DNA from: Selenomonadales bacterium
GTDB taxonomy: Bacteria > Bacillota > Negativicutes > Selenomonadales > Selenomonadaceae
Reading direction: 5' to 3'
Length of the DNA stretch: 15,221 nt
NCBI GenBank assembly: GCA_900769615.1
Contig: CAAGHH010000004.1
Location: forward strand, 1-15,221
Positions 1 through 6,179 of the stretch are shown here, piece by piece. Below the pieces are notes generated by a model. The model saw only the letters and a program-made list of their open reading frames with translations, was not told the DNA's origin and did not search any database. Each line of letters begins with the position of its first letter. Within the stretch, counting starts at the first letter, position 1. The position numbers and the translations under genes are program-made.

Positions 1-1
1 T

Positions 2-220
2 GGTTTTGACTGGTTTGAGAAATTCTGCAACAAGTTCAATGTTGAGATAGTAGTCGTTAAAAACGAGAAGCTGTCACCACATGAAGAGCTTGTACAGGAC
101 ATTGTAAGTATACTCCATGTATTTTCAGGCAGACTGTATGGACTGCGTAAATACAAAAAGCAGATAGAAGGGGATGAAAATATTGCTAAAGGCATTCAAG
201 ACGGAGATAGCACCGAATAA
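2..220 (+). CDS. tnpA: IS607-family TnpA serine recombinase, C-terminal part
   Basis: This frame is open from the window edge to a TAA at 218-220 and gives the last 72 residues of a protein that starts outside the window. The visible part matches the end of the IS607 transposase catalytic domain: a GFDWFEKF stretch, a VEIVVV strand, then HEELVQDIVSILHVFSGRLYG and a basic KYKKQ tail, as in resolvase-like recombinases. The N-terminal MerR-type DNA-binding part and the catalytic serine lie upstream and cannot be checked. In this family TnpA cuts and joins DNA through a covalent phosphoserine and moves the element. It overlaps tnpB by 47 bases in another frame, the usual IS607 arrangement. Whether the gene is intact is unknown. 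Confidence 0.85.
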   Translation, partial: GFDWFEKFCNKFNVEIVVVKNEKLSPHEELVQDIVSILHVFSGRLYGLRKYKKQIEGDENIAKGIQDGDSTE

Positions 221-1382
221 AGAGCAGAAAGAAAAAATCATCTGCTCAATCGGCATAGCCAGATTTTTATATAATCAATACATTGCCTATAATAAAAAAC
301 TATGCAAAATGTATCAGCGTGGCTTGTTAGATAGCCGACAAAAGCATTTTGTAACTGCTAAAGACTTTGACAAATATGTAAATCATAATCTAAAGATAAA
401 ACTGCCGTGTATAGGTGAGTGTGGTTCTAAGGCTCGTAAGAAAGCATTAGTAAATGCCGAAAATGCTTTTAAGAGATTTTTCGATGGTCTGGCAGGCTTT
501 CCACGATTCAAAAAGAAATCCAATCAGGATGTGAAGCTATATTTTCCTAAGAATAACAAGGGTGATTGGAGGATATGGCGTCATAAACTGATGATACCTA
601 CGTTGAAGCAGGTAAGGCTTAAAGAATTTGGCTATCTGCCTGTAGGTGCTAAAGTTACTAACGGTACAGTTTCCTGCAAAGCTGGCAGGTTTTATGTTTC
701 AGTTGTGGTTGATATTGATGAAAAATCCAAGTATAACAAGGATTTAGAAGCATCGTATCATACGGAAACAGATGGTATAGGAATAGATTTAGGGGTCAAA
801 TATTTAGCAATAGTGAGTAATGGTAATACATTTAAAAATATTAATAAGAGTTCAAAGGTCAAACGACTGGAGAAACGGCTTTGTAGAGAGCAGAGGCGAC
901 TTAGCCGTAAATATGAGTTTAGAAAAAAGAAAGGTGGTATGACTGCTACTGCCTCTGCAAATATAGACAAGCAAAAGCTAAAGGTACAGAAAATTCATCA
1001 TCGTATAGACACAATCCGTGAGGATTATGAAAATAAAGTAGTCCATGAAATTGTGAAACAAAAACCACGTTTCATAACAATGGAAGATTTAAACGTAAAA
1101 GGTATGATGAAGAATAAACATTTAGCAAAAGCCGTGGCAGCACAGAGGTTTAGTCTAATATTGGCTAAGCTAAAGCGTAAAGCCCAAATTATCGGTATAG
1201 AGTTTAGAACGGTTGATAGATTTTACCCAAGTTCTAAAATCTGCCATACTTGTGGACATATAAATAAAGGTCTGAAACTCAAAGACCGCGTATATATTTG
1301 TCCCAGGTGCGGTTATACCGAAGATAGGGATTTTAACGCTGCACTTAATTTGCGAGATGCGAAAGAATATCGGGCAGCTTAA
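174..1382 (+). CDS. tnpB: TnpB, RNA-guided nuclease of the IS607 element
   Basis: The 402-residue protein has the size and layout of a complete TnpB: an N-terminal OrfB helix-turn-helix-like region (about 1-60), a central OrfB/IS605 domain, and a split RuvC nuclease. RuvC-I is GIGIDLGVKY (Asp205), RuvC-II is ITMEDLNVKGM (Glu304), and RuvC-III is DRDFNAALNL (Asp384/Asp386). A four-cysteine zinc ribbon sits between the last two motifs (Cys357, Cys360, Cys376, Cys379). Known TnpB proteins use an RNA made from the element's right end to cut DNA at the empty donor site, which favours retention of the element. All catalytic residues seem present, so it is probably active. The shown ATG follows a GAAGGGG directly, with almost no spacing. 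A TTG at 183 would have better spacing and is an alternative start. Confidence 0.93.
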   Translation: MKILLKAFKTEIAPNKEQKEKIICSIGIARFLYNQYIAYNKKLCKMYQRGLLDSRQKHFVTAKDFDKYVNHNLKIKLPCIGECGSKARKKALVNAENAFKRFFDGLAGFPRFKKKSNQDVKLYFPKNNKGDWRIWRHKLMIPTLKQVRLKEFGYLPVGAKVTNGTVSCKAGRFYVSVVVDIDEKSKYNKDLEASYHTETDGIGIDLGVKYLAIVSNGNTFKNINKSSKVKRLEKRLCREQRRLSRKYEFRKKKGGMTATASANIDKQKLKVQKIHHRIDTIREDYENKVVHEIVKQKPRFITMEDLNVKGMMKNKHLAKAVAAQRFSLILAKLKRKAQIIGIEFRTVDRFYPSSKICHTCGHINKGLKLKDRVYICPRCGYTEDRDFNAALNLRDAKEYRAA

Positions 1383-1510
1383 CGACGAAAGTCTCGATAT
1401 ATGTACCGATGGCTAGTCGGGAACAGGCTTGCCTCCTTGATTAAAACAAGGAGTGTATGGCCAACGCCTTTGGAGTGTACAAGAACTTGTGAGTAGTTGA
1501 AGTCTTAGGA
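1340..1510 (+). ncRNA. probable TnpB guide RNA (omega/reRNA) region
   Basis: TnpB guide RNAs are known to come from the 3' end of tnpB and the non-coding right end of the element, with the guide at the RNA's 3' end. Here the non-coding stretch after tnpB is rich in pairing: CTCCTTG (1433-1439) with CAAGGAG (1447-1453), and ACAAG (1479-1483) with CTTGT (1486-1490). No protein frame explains it. Neither end can be fixed from sequence alone, and the guide would be whatever follows the true right end. This is an inference from family knowledge plus visible hairpins. Confidence 0.4.
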
Positions 1511-1614
1511 TTTTACCAAAGCATACACGATGAATAAGGAACTGCAAATCGTGAGATTGTGGCGAAACATCTAGTGTAGACACGGTTGTCTATATTTTTA
1601 GTAGCAGAGGTTTC
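1511..1614. other. non-coding gap between the IS element and the stress-protein genes
   Basis: No credible gene is present. Two inverted repeats are visible: CACGAT (1526-1531) with ATCGTG (1548-1553), and TAGACA (1577-1582) with TGTCTA (1587-1592) around a four-base loop, followed by TATTTTTA. The second could be a weak terminator or part of the element's end. No near-consensus promoter for the downstream gene is seen, although TATATT at 1591-1596 could act as a -10. Confidence 0.4.
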
Positions 1615-2046
1615 ATGAAGGAGCTGTCAAAAATACTTGTTCCGGTAGACGGCTCGGCTGGCGCGGATAAAGCCTTGGAACTAGCTGTGCAGCTGGCAGA
1701 AGCTACTGGGGCAAGTTTAGATATTTTGCATGTAGCATATTTTGCTAGTGAAACTGATTCTTGCGAGATATCCTGGCTGCCAGATAACGTCGCCGGTTCA
1801 GTGAAAGCGGAGGCAGAGCTTGCGCTTACTAGAGCTAAAGATTATTTGGCAGCAAGAGTTAAGGCAAACTACTATCAAAGAAGCGGAATACCAGCAACGG
1901 AGATAGTGAGCTTTGCTGATGAAAACCAAGACGGGCTTATTGTTGTTGGTGGCAGAGGCTTAGGCGCAGTTGAGGGCTTCTTGCTGGGAAGTGTCAGTCA
2001 GGAAGTCATTGAGCGTTCTTTGGTGCCAACATTAGTAGCTAAATAA
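1615..2046 (+). CDS. universal stress protein, UspA family (first copy)
   Basis: The 143-residue protein is a single Usp domain of normal length. It opens with KILVPVDGSAGADKAL, the typical first strand and helix, and ends with the nucleotide-binding signature G-2x-G-9x-G-S (GGRGLGAVEGFLLGS), which marks the ATP-binding MJ0577-like branch. Such cytoplasmic proteins bind ATP and help cells survive starvation or stress; the exact partner is unknown. The ATG is preceded by AGAGG at only four bases, a weak ribosome site, but the start agrees with family proteins. It lies 29 bases upstream of a second usp gene and is probably co-transcribed with it. The IS element ends within about 100 bases upstream and may have altered its promoter. 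Confidence 0.93.
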   Translation: MKELSKILVPVDGSAGADKALELAVQLAEATGASLDILHVAYFASETDSCEISWLPDNVAGSVKAEAELALTRAKDYLAARVKANYYQRSGIPATEIVSFADENQDGLIVVGGRGLGAVEGFLLGSVSQEVIERSLVPTLVAK

Positions 2047-2075
2047 AAAGCATATTTATCAAGGGGGTAATTGTT

Positions 2076-2492
2076 ATGTTAAAAAATATTTTAGTACCAG
2101 TAGATGGTTCAGAAGGTTCGGATCGGGCAATCGCAGAAGCTATTGCTTTGGCTGAGGCATGTGATGCCAAATTAAATTTTTTGTATGTGGCTAATATCAA
2201 CCAGCTGGCAATAAATGCTTGTCTTTCTGATGCTATTTTAGAGGCAGTTACCAAAGCTGGCAATGTTATTCTTGATCGGGCTTTGGAGATGGTACCTTCA
2301 GGAATTGAAAAGGAAGCATTTTCCGAAACAGGTTCTCCAGCAGTAGTTATTTTGGATTTTGCTACTACTAATGATATGGATTTGGTAGTTATGGGCAGCC
2401 GCGGTCTGGGTGTGGTAAAGGGTGTTCTGTTAGGAAGTGTCAGTCAGTATATAGTTGAACAGTCGAAGTGCCCGGTATTGGTAGTTAAATGA
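2076..2492 (+). CDS. universal stress protein, UspA family (second copy)
   Basis: The 138-residue protein is another single Usp domain, starting MLKNILVPVDGSEGSDRAI and ending with GSRGLGVVKGVLLGS, again the G-2x-G-9x-G-S ATP-binding signature. It resembles the gene just upstream in both motifs but differs in the middle, so the two look like paralogues from an old tandem duplication. Usp proteins form dimers, so a heterodimer between the two products is possible but not shown by the sequence. A clear AGGGGG lies eight to nine bases before the ATG, a much stronger ribosome site than that of the first copy. A long hairpin terminator follows the stop by 15 bases. Confidence 0.95.
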   Translation: MLKNILVPVDGSEGSDRAIAEAIALAEACDAKLNFLYVANINQLAINACLSDAILEAVTKAGNVILDRALEMVPSGIEKEAFSETGSPAVVILDFATTNDMDLVVMGSRGLGVVKGVLLGSVSQYIVEQSKCPVLVVK

Positions 2493-2507
2493 TATTGGCG
2501 CATAATA

Positions 2508-2556
2508 AAAGTAAAATGGCAGTGTCTGATTTTTTCAGGCACTGCCATTTTACTTT
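2508..2556. terminator. two-way intrinsic terminator between converging genes
   Basis: A 22-bp stem (2508-2529 with 2535-2556, one G-U pair) encloses a five-T loop. Read on the plus strand it ends in ACTTT after the second usp gene; on the minus strand it ends in a T-rich ACTTTTATT after nrdG. The last two bases of the stem overlap the nrdG stop codon. It is well placed to stop transcription from both sides. Confidence 0.9.
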
Positions 2557-3055
2557 AACTAGTATAAAGCAGGTGGATTTTTTGATCTTGTCTCCATTTA
2601 GCAAGGTCAATAACTCGTTGATTTTTAGAGCCACGAAAATGCAAAGTAAGATCACGCTGGGTATCATCATAACGGCCATCAACTAAAACGTCAATTTCTT
2701 GCAGCAGCGTCGTTATAGCTTGATTGTGCTGGTTTATGAGTTCTTCCAGAGTAAAACCGGTATAAGTCCAAATATCGAGTCCTTTGGCATGTATTTGCTG
2801 TGCCAGAGCCGTAAGGGGAATTGGCTGTAAGAATGGCTCGCCACCACTGAAGGTGACACCGGAAAGCAGCGGGTTGCTTGCTAGACGGGCTAAAATATCA
2901 TCAGTATCTATGATATATCCACCAGCTACAGCATGTGTTTCAGGATTTTGACAACCAGGGCAGTGGTGGAGGCAGCCTTGGGTAAAGACAGTAAGTCTTA
3001 AACCGTCACCATCAACTACGGAGTCATCATTAATGCCAGCTATGCGAAGTTTCAT
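2555..3055 (-). CDS. nrdG: anaerobic ribonucleotide reductase activating protein NrdG (radical SAM)
   Basis: The 166-residue protein is a small radical-SAM enzyme of usual NrdG length. The CLHHCPGC motif (Cys28, Cys32, Cys35) fits the CxxxCxxC iron-sulfur site, and VTFSGGEP (about 67-74) is the SAM-binding motif. In the known reaction NrdG uses reduced [4Fe-4S] and S-adenosylmethionine to make the stable glycyl radical on NrdD, the oxygen-sensitive reductase that converts ribonucleoside triphosphates to deoxynucleotides. The ATG lies two bases after the stop of the small NrdD-like gene and has no good ribosome site of its own, so translation is probably coupled. No full catalytic nrdD is in the window. 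The gene ends inside the shared terminator hairpin. Confidence 0.95.
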   Translation of the reverse strand: MKLRIAGINDDSVVDGDGLRLTVFTQGCLHHCPGCQNPETHAVAGGYIIDTDDILARLASNPLLSGVTFSGGEPFLQPIPLTALAQQIHAKGLDIWTYTGFTLEELINQHNQAITTLLQEIDVLVDGRYDDTQRDLTLHFRGSKNQRVIDLAKWRQDQKIHLLYTS

Positions 3056-3057
3056 AA

Positions 3058-3342
3058 TCAGTTAAGCCCGTGTTTTACGCGATCACGTTCTTCCGCCTGT
3101 TTAGCGTTATTCCAACGGTCGATGGTACCAACTAGATAACCAGTTATCCGGCGGATGCGTTCAAATTTTTTCGGTTGGAGTACGTAATCAATATTTACCT
3201 GACCATTTTTGGCTGCTGATAAGTGCAGCCGGCTGATTTTTTCCTGAGTTTTTGTTTCAACATAGTTAATATAATTTGTAATTTCCTGTGAAGAAACATC
3301 AGGCAGTCCCTTTACAGTTACATCGATACCATTTACAGTCAT
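3058..3342 (-). CDS. small stand-alone NrdD glycyl-radical-domain-like protein
   Basis: The product is 94 residues from the ATG at 3342. An in-frame GTG nine bases upstream is also possible, but GGTGAT sits five bases before the ATG and matches a ribosome site. The C-terminal third, RRITGYLVG through AKQAEERDRVKH, matches the extreme end of NrdD, where the radical-bearing glycine lies in an RRxxGYL context and is followed by a KQxE..RVKH tail. The equivalent glycine is Gly68. Unlike full NrdD, it has no catalytic barrel and no cysteines, so the zinc site that normally precedes the glycine is missing. The N-terminal half is not recognised. It is the first gene of an operon with nrdG behind NrdR-like sites. 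It may supply or repair the glycyl radical, as YfiD/GrcA does for pyruvate formate-lyase. The domain match is from memory of the family; the function is an inference. Confidence 0.8.
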   Translation of the reverse strand: MTVNGIDVTVKGLPDVSSQEITNYINYVETKTQEKISRLHLSAAKNGQVNIDYVLQPKKFERIRRITGYLVGTIDRWNNAKQAEERDRVKHGLN

Positions 3343-3429
3343 GGAAATCACCAGTCCTTTTATATTTTTGTTTAGAATAATTCAGATATGTCGTGGATAA
3401 TTAAATAAAATCATCGGTCGACGCTTCCC

Positions 3430-3459
3430 ATTATATAATATATATTGCGGTATGGTCAA
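3430..3459 (-). promoter_or_regulatory. sigma-A-type promoter of the nrd unit
   Basis: On the minus strand TTGACC (3459-3454) is followed after 18 bases by a perfect TATAAT (3435-3430). Transcription would start near 3423, leaving about 80 bases of untranslated leader before the small nrdD-like gene. Confidence 0.75.
3435..3450 (-). promoter_or_regulatory. NrdR-box-like site, promoter-proximal
   Basis: On the minus strand CCGCAATATATATTAT agrees with about 12 of 16 positions of the known NrdR box (ACACwATATATwGTGT). It covers most of the -10/-35 spacer, where a bound repressor would block RNA polymerase. It lies 33 bp from the better-matching upstream site, close to three helix turns, which is typical of paired NrdR boxes. 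Confidence 0.5.
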
Positions 3460-3467
3460 TAAATAAA

Positions 3468-3483
3468 ACACAATATATAGTAA
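3468..3483 (+). promoter_or_regulatory. NrdR-box-like site, upstream
   Basis: ACACAATATATAGTAA agrees with 14 of 16 positions of the NrdR box consensus and keeps its near-palindromic core. It lies eight bases upstream of the -35 element of the nrd promoter. NrdR is a zinc-finger/ATP-cone repressor of ribonucleotide reductase genes, which fits the genes behind the promoter. Confidence 0.6.
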
Positions 3484-3530
3484 AATATGAGACGCTATGC
3501 GAAATTATGATAATTGTAAAATGTAATTCG

Positions 3531-4583
3531 TCATGAAGTTATAACTGTGCGAATAGGGTAAGGAATATCAATACCTTCCAGGCGGTAGCGGCGGGTTAGG
3601 GCTTTGATAAATTCGTGTTTGAGAACAAATTGATGATCAAAGCGGCTTGAATGCAGGATTACATTGAAGTCAATACTTGATTCGCCAAAAGTATGGAAGC
3701 GTACGGCTGGGGGAATATCGACATCTTTATCGACAGCTTCTAAAACCTGCTTGGCAACTTCTAAGGTAACGCGTTCGACTTTATCAAGATCACTGTCATA
3801 AGATACGCCTACCGGGATACTGATGACAATATCACGTTGCGGCATACTGAAATTAGTTATGTTAGCTGAGGCAATCTTTTGATTAGGTATTACTACCATA
3901 TTGCTGTTGTTAGCGGGAACTATGGTAGTAAAACGCCAAGTTATATCGGTAACGCGTCCTTCTTCACCAGAATTTAGCCTTATGTAATCACCTAAGCGCA
4001 ATTGTTTTGATAAAATAAGATGCAGACCAGAAAATATATTAGCTAGCGTTTCTTGCAGTGCTAAAGCTACGGCCATACCACCAACACCTAGCGCAGTTAT
4101 TATCGGAGCAATTGATATGCCGTAGTATTGTAGTATTACCAATATGCCCATGGCATAAATAACACCGTTCATAATAGCATTGAGCAAGGTCGTTTTTGGC
4201 ATGGTGCGTTCTGAACGTTCGATTTGCATGTCGATCATGCCATTAACAGTGCGAGCAAATACCCTGGTTATAGATAGAATTATAACCGTAAAAAGTATAT
4301 AGGAAAAAATCCTGACCAACGGTTCAATGATATTTATGGTATTTACTATCCAGTAAAGCCCCACTACTAGGCATAGGGAAATTGGAACCCCTTGCAGGGC
4401 ATTAATAAATATATATTGCCAGGTAGTTTCATCGGTAGCTAGATGTTTTGCAACCTTTTTGCGGATAATACGGTTGATAGCTATACCAGTGGCAAGTGCT
4501 GCGACTAAAATAAAACCAGGAACTATGAGCATTTCTAACAGATGAGCCCAGTCCACCCAAGTAAACCAGCTGAAATCAGACAA
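3531..4583 (-). CDS. small-conductance mechanosensitive channel, MscS family
   Basis: The 350-residue membrane protein begins at a TTG with AAGGAGG eight bases upstream. It has about five hydrophobic segments (roughly 15-38, 58-82, 92-112, 134-155, 156-190). The last is the pore helix, rich in Gly/Ala (ALGVGGMAVALALQETLANI, 164-183), followed by the MscS beta domain (LGDYIRLNSGEEGRVTDITWRFT, around 197-219, and VIPNQKIASANITNFS, 231-246) and a C-terminal alpha-beta part to the end. Channels of this family open when membrane tension rises on osmotic downshift and release solutes. Two more membrane helices than E. coli MscS are present, which is common. It is a single gene, divergent from the acetyltransferase; no strong terminator is seen after its stop. 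Confidence 0.93.
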   Translation of the reverse strand: MSDFSWFTWVDWAHLLEMLIVPGFILVAALATGIAINRIIRKKVAKHLATDETTWQYIFINALQGVPISLCLVVGLYWIVNTINIIEPLVRIFSYILFTVIILSITRVFARTVNGMIDMQIERSERTMPKTTLLNAIMNGVIYAMGILVILQYYGISIAPIITALGVGGMAVALALQETLANIFSGLHLILSKQLRLGDYIRLNSGEEGRVTDITWRFTTIVPANNSNMVVIPNQKIASANITNFSMPQRDIVISIPVGVSYDSDLDKVERVTLEVAKQVLEAVDKDVDIPPAVRFHTFGESSIDFNVILHSSRFDHQFVLKHEFIKALTRRYRLEGIDIPYPIRTVITS

Positions 4584-4606
4584 TTAAAACGCCTCCTTAT
4601 TAACGC

Positions 4607-4635
4607 TTGAACTAAAAACACCGTAACATTATACT
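4607..4635 (+). promoter_or_regulatory. promoter of the acetyltransferase gene
   Basis: TTGAAC (4607-4612), a 17-base spacer and TATACT (4630-4635) form a near-consensus sigma-A promoter reading towards the GNAT gene. Its -10 shares bases 4630-4633 with the -10 of the divergent channel gene. Confidence 0.65.
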
Positions 4636-4656
4636 ATATCTAGATGAAAATAAAAG
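4628..4656 (-). promoter_or_regulatory. probable promoter of the mscS-type gene
   Basis: On the minus strand a perfect TATAAT (4633-4628) lies 45 bases before the TTG start codon. The -35 position (about CTTTTA, 17 bases upstream) is poor. The -10 overlaps the -10 of the oppositely directed promoter. Confidence 0.5.
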
Positions 4657-4683
4657 CTATTTAGGATAAATGGAGTGATTTTT

Positions 4684-5220
4684 ATGTCGGATATTTTGCA
4701 TGTTGGCAAATTATTGCAATTGCGAAAAGCCCAAACAGCTGATTTGGATTATATAATGAAATTGGAATATGACAAGGAAAATCTTAAATATATTGTGCCG
4801 TTTGATCGTGATTTTCATACCCAAATTATTGAAAACAGCTTGGAGGCTATGGATGTAATCGTTGAAGAAATTGCTACTAAAGCGCCGGTGGGGTACTTAA
4901 TGATAAATGGTCTTAAAACAGAGGCTAAGGAAATTGAATGGACGCATGTGATAATAGATAAAAAAGGGCATGGTTATGGACATGAAGCAATGAAGCTTTT
5001 AAAAGCCTGGGCATTTGATGATTTAAAATTTCATCGTGGCTGGCTTGATTGCAAGGATTACAATGCCCGGGCTTTGCATCTTTATGAAGCTGAGGGGATG
5101 CAGCGTGAAGGTTTGATTCGTGAAACGATAATAACCAATGGTGTTTACGAAAATCTAGTAGTATTAGGAATTTTGGATCGAGAATATAAGGCACGTAAAC
5201 AAGCTGGTTTAGAGCTTTAG
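4684..5220 (+). CDS. GNAT-family N-acetyltransferase
   Basis: The 178-residue protein starts at the ATG that follows GGAGTGAT by five bases; an in-frame GTG nine bases earlier would have no ribosome site. It has the RimJ/RimL-like GNAT layout: an N-terminal strand LQLRKAQTADLDYIMKLE, then the acetyl-CoA motif A region (VIIDKKGHGYGHEAMKLLKAWAF, with the Q/R-x-x-G-x-G/A loop read as K-x-G-H-G-Y-G), then LDCKDYNARALHLYEAEGMQREG, the usual motif B with a helix and the Glu-Gly-Met/Phe turn. Such enzymes transfer an acetyl group from acetyl-CoA to an amine on a protein, small molecule or antibiotic; the substrate cannot be told here. It is a single gene with its own promoter and terminator. Confidence 0.9.
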   Translation: MSDILHVGKLLQLRKAQTADLDYIMKLEYDKENLKYIVPFDRDFHTQIIENSLEAMDVIVEEIATKAPVGYLMINGLKTEAKEIEWTHVIIDKKGHGYGHEAMKLLKAWAFDDLKFHRGWLDCKDYNARALHLYEAEGMQREGLIRETIITNGVYENLVVLGILDREYKARKQAGLEL

Positions 5221-5241
5221 TAAATAATAATGAATAATAAC

Positions 5242-5301
5242 AGGACACAGTCTTAGAAAACGCTAACAAATTAGTAGTTAGATAAGACATGTGTCCTTTT
5301 A
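5242..5301 (+). terminator. intrinsic terminator after the acetyltransferase gene
   Basis: AGGACACAGTCTTA (5242-5255) pairs with TAAGACATGTGTCCT (5283-5297), leaving one bulged A, and is followed by TTTTATT. The 27-base loop contains a second small stem, CTAAC (5263-5267) with GTTAG (5277-5281). The outer stem ends 76 bases after the stop codon. Confidence 0.8.
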
Positions 5302-5483
5302 TTGTAAGAAAAAAAGATTTACAATAATAACAACAAAGGAAAAACATATATGACAAAAGCAGTCAGACAATTAAAAACATACAAAAATTAATAGTGATTT
5401 TTGTTTAGTATGTGAACATTGTTACTTAACTAAGGACGTATGTATTTCAAATGAATTATTTTACCTACTAGGAGGAATTTTTA
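5302..5483 (+). other. leader/control region of the nucleoside operon
   Basis: This 180-base AT-rich gap must hold the operon promoter, but no near-consensus -35/-10 pair stands out. Candidates are TTGTAA (5302-5307) with TAATAA (5325-5330) and TTGTTA (5419-5424) with TATTTC (5443-5448), both weak. Short inverted repeats AACATTGTT (5415-5423) and TTCA-AA-TGAA (5446-5455) could be operator sites. A 13-codon frame at 5350-5391 (start near AAAGGA) is too short to call. Confidence 0.35.
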
Positions 5484-6143
5484 ATGGACGCAAAAACGAT
5501 TATGGCGCATGTCGATCACACTTTACTCAAACAGACGGCTACTTGGGATGATATACAGGTTATCTGTGATGATGCAATAAAGTATCAGGCAGCTACAGTT
5601 ATGATTCCATCGTGCTTCATTCCGCGGATTCAGGCTAAATATGGTGATAAACTGAAGATTGCTACGGTAGTAGGTTTTCCTAATGGCAATTGCAATACAG
5701 CTGCTAAAATTGCTGAAACGGCGCAGGCCTTAGCTGATGGTGCTGTGGAAATTGATATGGTCATCAACATTGGGATGCTAAAGGCTGGCGAAACTGATTA
5801 TGTAACGGAAGAAATCAGAGCTTTGAAGCGTGTTTGTGGCAATCGTATCCTGAAGGTTATTGTTGAGACTTGCTTCCTTACGGAAGAAGAAAAAATTGCT
5901 GCTTGCAAATGTGTAACTGAAGCTGGTGCTGACATTATTAAAACTTCTACTGGTTTTGGTACGGCTGGAGCTACGCTGGCTGATATTGAACTGTTCAAGA
6001 AAAATATTGGCGAAGGCGTTGGGATGAAAGCTGCTGGTGGTATTCATACGCGTGAAGAAATGGAAGGCTTTATCAATGCTGGCTGCTGTCGTCTTGGCGC
6101 AAGTGCAGCGGTTAAGGTTTTAAAGGATGAACTTGATAAGTAA
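5484..6143 (+). CDS. deoC: deoxyribose-phosphate aldolase
   Basis: The 219-residue protein has the normal length and all active-site motifs of DeoC, a class I aldolase that splits 2-deoxyribose-5-phosphate into glyceraldehyde-3-phosphate and acetaldehyde. The Schiff-base lysine is Lys153 in IIKTSTGFG; the proton-relay residues are Asp91 (VEIDMVIN) and Lys182 (MKAAGGI), and Lys124 lies in LKVIVET. It starts at an ATG with a strong AGGAGG. It is the first gene of a five-gene nucleoside operon and performs the last committed step, feeding glycolysis. The aldehyde would be oxidised or reduced by enzymes elsewhere. No transcription regulator of the DeoR type is encoded next to it. Confidence 0.97.
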   Translation: MDAKTIMAHVDHTLLKQTATWDDIQVICDDAIKYQAATVMIPSCFIPRIQAKYGDKLKIATVVGFPNGNCNTAAKIAETAQALADGAVEIDMVINIGMLKAGETDYVTEEIRALKRVCGNRILKVIVETCFLTEEEKIAACKCVTEAGADIIKTSTGFGTAGATLADIELFKKNIGEGVGMKAAGGIHTREEMEGFINAGCCRLGASAAVKVLKDELDK

Positions 6144-6179
6144 TAGCTAATTATTCAGAAAACATCGGAGGGTCAGAAA

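Larger units (their letters stand above)
1..1510 (+). mobile_element. IS607-type insertion element, left part outside the window
   Basis: Two overlapping reading frames in the order serine-recombinase TnpA then TnpB define an IS607-family element. Only the last 72 codons of tnpA are in the window, so the left end is not visible. The right end is not marked by an obvious terminal repeat. IS607 elements are known to insert at GG dinucleotides, and a GG at 1508-1509 in the AT-rich stretch after the last strong hairpins is one candidate boundary. The end coordinate is therefore approximate. TnpB is intact, which suggests a fairly recent insertion upstream of the stress-protein genes. Confidence 0.75.

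Noticed and set aside
1577..1600. Small hairpin with T-rich tail before the first usp gene, as a terminator
   Set aside because: The stem is only six base pairs and the tail is interrupted by A; it could equally belong to the IS end.
4925..5356. 143-codon minus-strand frame opposite the acetyltransferase
   Set aside because: It is the antisense shadow of a clear GNAT gene and its terminator, has no ribosome site, and shows no recognisable domain.
5350..5391. 13-codon possible leader peptide before deoC
   Set aside because: Too short and AT-rich, with only a weak ribosome site and no attenuator hairpin after it.
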